Shown one piece after another: positions 62,507 to 64,000 of a DNA stretch of 64,000 nucleotides. A program made the translations under genes and the position numbers. Location of the stretch: assembly GCF_018130695.1 (NCBI RefSeq), contig NZ_JAFCJX010000014.1, positions 149,315-213,314 of the forward strand. Reading direction: 5' to 3'. The stretch's first letter is position 1. Each line of letters begins with the position of its first letter. This DNA is from Bradyrhizobium jicamae (GTDB taxonomy: Bacteria > Pseudomonadota > Alphaproteobacteria > Rhizobiales > Xanthobacteraceae). The notes under the pieces are model-generated. The model was given only the letters and a program-made list of their open reading frames with translations. It was not told the origin of the DNA and searched no databases.

Positions 62507-63822
62507 ATGGCAGAAGGCCAATATCGAATCGTCAAGGTGGAGCTTCCTCTTGTCGCTGGATTCGCCGGTCACAATTTTCTTGTGCTGATTGATCCGAATG
62601 GGACAGTTGTCGGCGAACTTCATGGTCTGGCGACAGATGCGATGGGAAATTCGAAGCTATCGGAAATTTGCGGTCTGACAGGTTGAAGGGTTACGATAAC
62701 AGGCATTACTACCAACCCGATTTTGCTCAGGCAGAGGTGGCTTCCGGCGATCAGGCCGGGATCATGAATTTGTGGAATGCCGCCAGAGCTGCCCGCGCCA
62801 AAATGGACGCGCGGGATATCCAATATCCCTGGATGGGACTTGGGCAGAACAGCAACTCGTTTTTGAGTACGTTGATCGCGGCCATGGGCTTGACTGAGCC
62901 GCCGCTGCCCGGCGGCGCGCCCGTGAAGCCAGGCGCACGAAGCATGTTGCTGGACCCGAAGGACATTGAGGATATCCAGCGTCAGTTCAATATCGGTGCG
63001 CCACGGTCTGAGGATACGCCGAACACCGGTTCGCAGCTGGACAATGTCCGTCTACCGAGCCCGCTCGATTCGACGAGACGGCCACCCGGCCCTGTTGGCA
63101 CGCCAGGCGGCAGAACAGCTTCACCATCGGCCCGCGATCCGCGTTCTCCTCTCGCAGTCCCTGGTACAAGCGGTCCGACGTCGATCGGCGGGCCGAATGG
63201 TCCAGCGCCATTGGTGCCTCCTGCGCGCTCGCCGAGCCTTCCGAGTCCCGCGCCAACTGCTGATCCGGGTCTGCCGCAGTTGCGCGTCGCTCCCGAGGAA
63301 CTCCGGAATTTCAGTCCGCTCGCGTTGCCGAAACTGTCTCGCTCCGATGCTCTCGGCGGGTCAGGCATCGCGTCGGCCGTATCCGGGCCGAAAGCGCTGG
63401 CTCCGATAACCCCATCGTTCGGTGCACCAGGCGTGTCGCCGGAAGCGACGTCGCCTGCCGTGCCGGGGGCCGGCCCGATCGGTGTTGGCAACGGGAGCGG
63501 CGACTTGATGACTGACGTTGCACTGGCACCGTCCTCGAATCCTGCGCAGGCGCCGGTTCGCATGCTCGTCCGGCTTCCGAGCAGCCCCTCGACTGATCCA
63601 AGCGGGTCGCGGGAGGCCGGCGTGGCGCCGGCGGTCAGCCATCGTGCGCGATCGTTTCCACCTGTGCGGTTTCCACTCGAGGCGCTGCTTGCGCCCGACC
63701 GCAATCGGGCCCTGGATGAATGGGCCTCGTTCCCGCGGCGGGGCGATCCATCCAAGCGCGATCGGCAGAAGGTCGGCGGATTGCTTGGCATGATCGCGGA
63801 CTACATGCGCCCCAACGGCTAG
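62507..63822 (+). pseudogene. Large proline-rich protein gene with one frameshift
   Basis: ATG 62507, with AGGTGA before it, opens a 59-residue frame (MAEGQYRIVKVELPLVAG...TDAMGNSK). The continuation lies one frame over from about 62656 (AIGNLRSDRLKGYDNRHYYQ) and runs to 63822. Restoring one G near 62655 (AAGCT to AAGGCT) joins them into about 438 residues. The N-terminal half has a folded region (QYPWMGLGQNSNSFLSTLI). The second half is a long Pro/Ser/Gly-rich tail. The domain type is not recognised. The gene follows the lipoprotein gene directly. Confidence 0.65.
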
Positions 63823-63890
63823 ACTAATTAGCCTTGCTTGGCGATCGAGCGAGGTTCGGTCCGTTCTGATCGTATTTTCCGAAATGCCGC

Positions 63891-63920
63891 TTGACCCGTC
63901 GGGCAAATCAGCGCTATAAC
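63891..63920 (+). promoter_or_regulatory. Near-consensus sigma-70 promoter of short RNA gene, copy 2
   Basis: TTGACC-N18-TATAAC, identical to copy 1 over all 30 bases. Confidence 0.75.
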
Positions 63921-63924
63921 ATCA

Positions 63925-63976
63925 TCATCGCGAAATCCATCAAGCCCGCAGCGGAGCCATCCGCCGCGGGCTTTTT
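63925..63976 (+). ncRNA. Short RNA gene with intrinsic terminator, copy 2
   Basis: The structure is the same as in copy 1: a short leader, a 13-base stem at 63943-63972 and a TTTTT tail. One leader base differs (TTCATC becomes TCCATC). The stem mismatch is A-C instead of A-A, so the hairpin is kept although its centre has drifted. Confidence 0.6.
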
Positions 63977-64000
63977 GTTTGCAGTTTACCCGATCGGACG

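Larger units (their letters stand above)
63862..64000 (+). repeat. Direct repeat, copy 2 (contains short RNA gene; reaches the window end)
   Basis: This is the second copy of the block at 60457-60593, in the same orientation, about 3.4 kb downstream. Similarity continues to the last base of the window, so the true right edge is not visible. Confidence 0.85.

Overview
The window looks like a chromosomal segment of a Bradyrhizobium-type alphaproteobacterium (Nitrobacteraceae). The evidence is high GC with strong third-position bias, GGAG-type ribosome sites, many ATGA-coupled genes, a XoxF/glutathione formaldehyde module, a GcrA-family protein, a phasin, and dispersed palindromes that I recognise from Bradyrhizobium and its relatives. 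No rRNA, tRNA, CRISPR array, transposase or integrase was seen.

1-9.95 kb: lanthanide-type methanol oxidation. A NarX-type sensor kinase, a TonB-dependent receptor and an AraC regulator precede the operon xoxF - four-cysteine cytochrome c - S-(hydroxymethyl)glutathione dehydrogenase - Gfa. Together these carry methanol to formaldehyde and then through the glutathione formaldehyde route. 10-12.7 kb: an exported protein of unknown function, an epoxide hydrolase and a GNAT. 12.9-18.1 kb: a sigma-54 activator, a good -24/-12 promoter, a GntP-family permease and a fused CoA-transferase, which suggests ketone-body or short acyl acid use. 18.06-18.8 kb: three unrelated dispersed repeats back to back. 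The first supplies the stop codon of the CoA-transferase.

18.85-22.1 kb: a GAF-like protein, an M81 peptidase and a DsbA/GST-kappa-type isomerase. 22.6-36.5 kb: two divergent blocks around a perfect inverted repeat. One holds an acyl-CoA synthetase, a TetR regulator, an SDR and a HAPMO-like Baeyer-Villiger monooxygenase. The other holds a branched-chain-type ABC importer with a second SDR, a CaiB transferase, an enoyl-CoA hydratase and a thiolase. This reads as import, ketone oxidation, CoA activation and beta-oxidation of an unidentified cyclic or aryl ketone or alcohol. 36.5-43.0 kb: a CreBC-like two-component system with a polytopic DUF4173-like protein, a membrane-anchored GH3 enzyme and an OpgC-family protein (cell envelope).

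43.2-45.6 kb: an S24-type repressor divergent from a GcrA-family gene, with operator-like sites in the shared promoter region. 45.6-50.6 kb: a winged-helix/TPR regulator, MddA (methanethiol to dimethyl sulfide), a GFA protein, a CaiB transferase and two tiny divergent genes. 50.6-54.8 kb: a coupled operon of GNAT-like protein, MFS transporter, YqcI/YcgG protein and cupin, divergent from a GlxA-type regulator. 55-60.1 kb: an FMN alpha-hydroxy-acid oxidase, a phasin, small proteins and two glycosyltransferases.

60.4-64 kb: the least explained part. Two nearly identical promoter-plus-terminator cassettes (very short RNA genes) lie as direct repeats about 3.4 kb apart. Between them are a lipoprotein gene and two genes broken by frameshifts.
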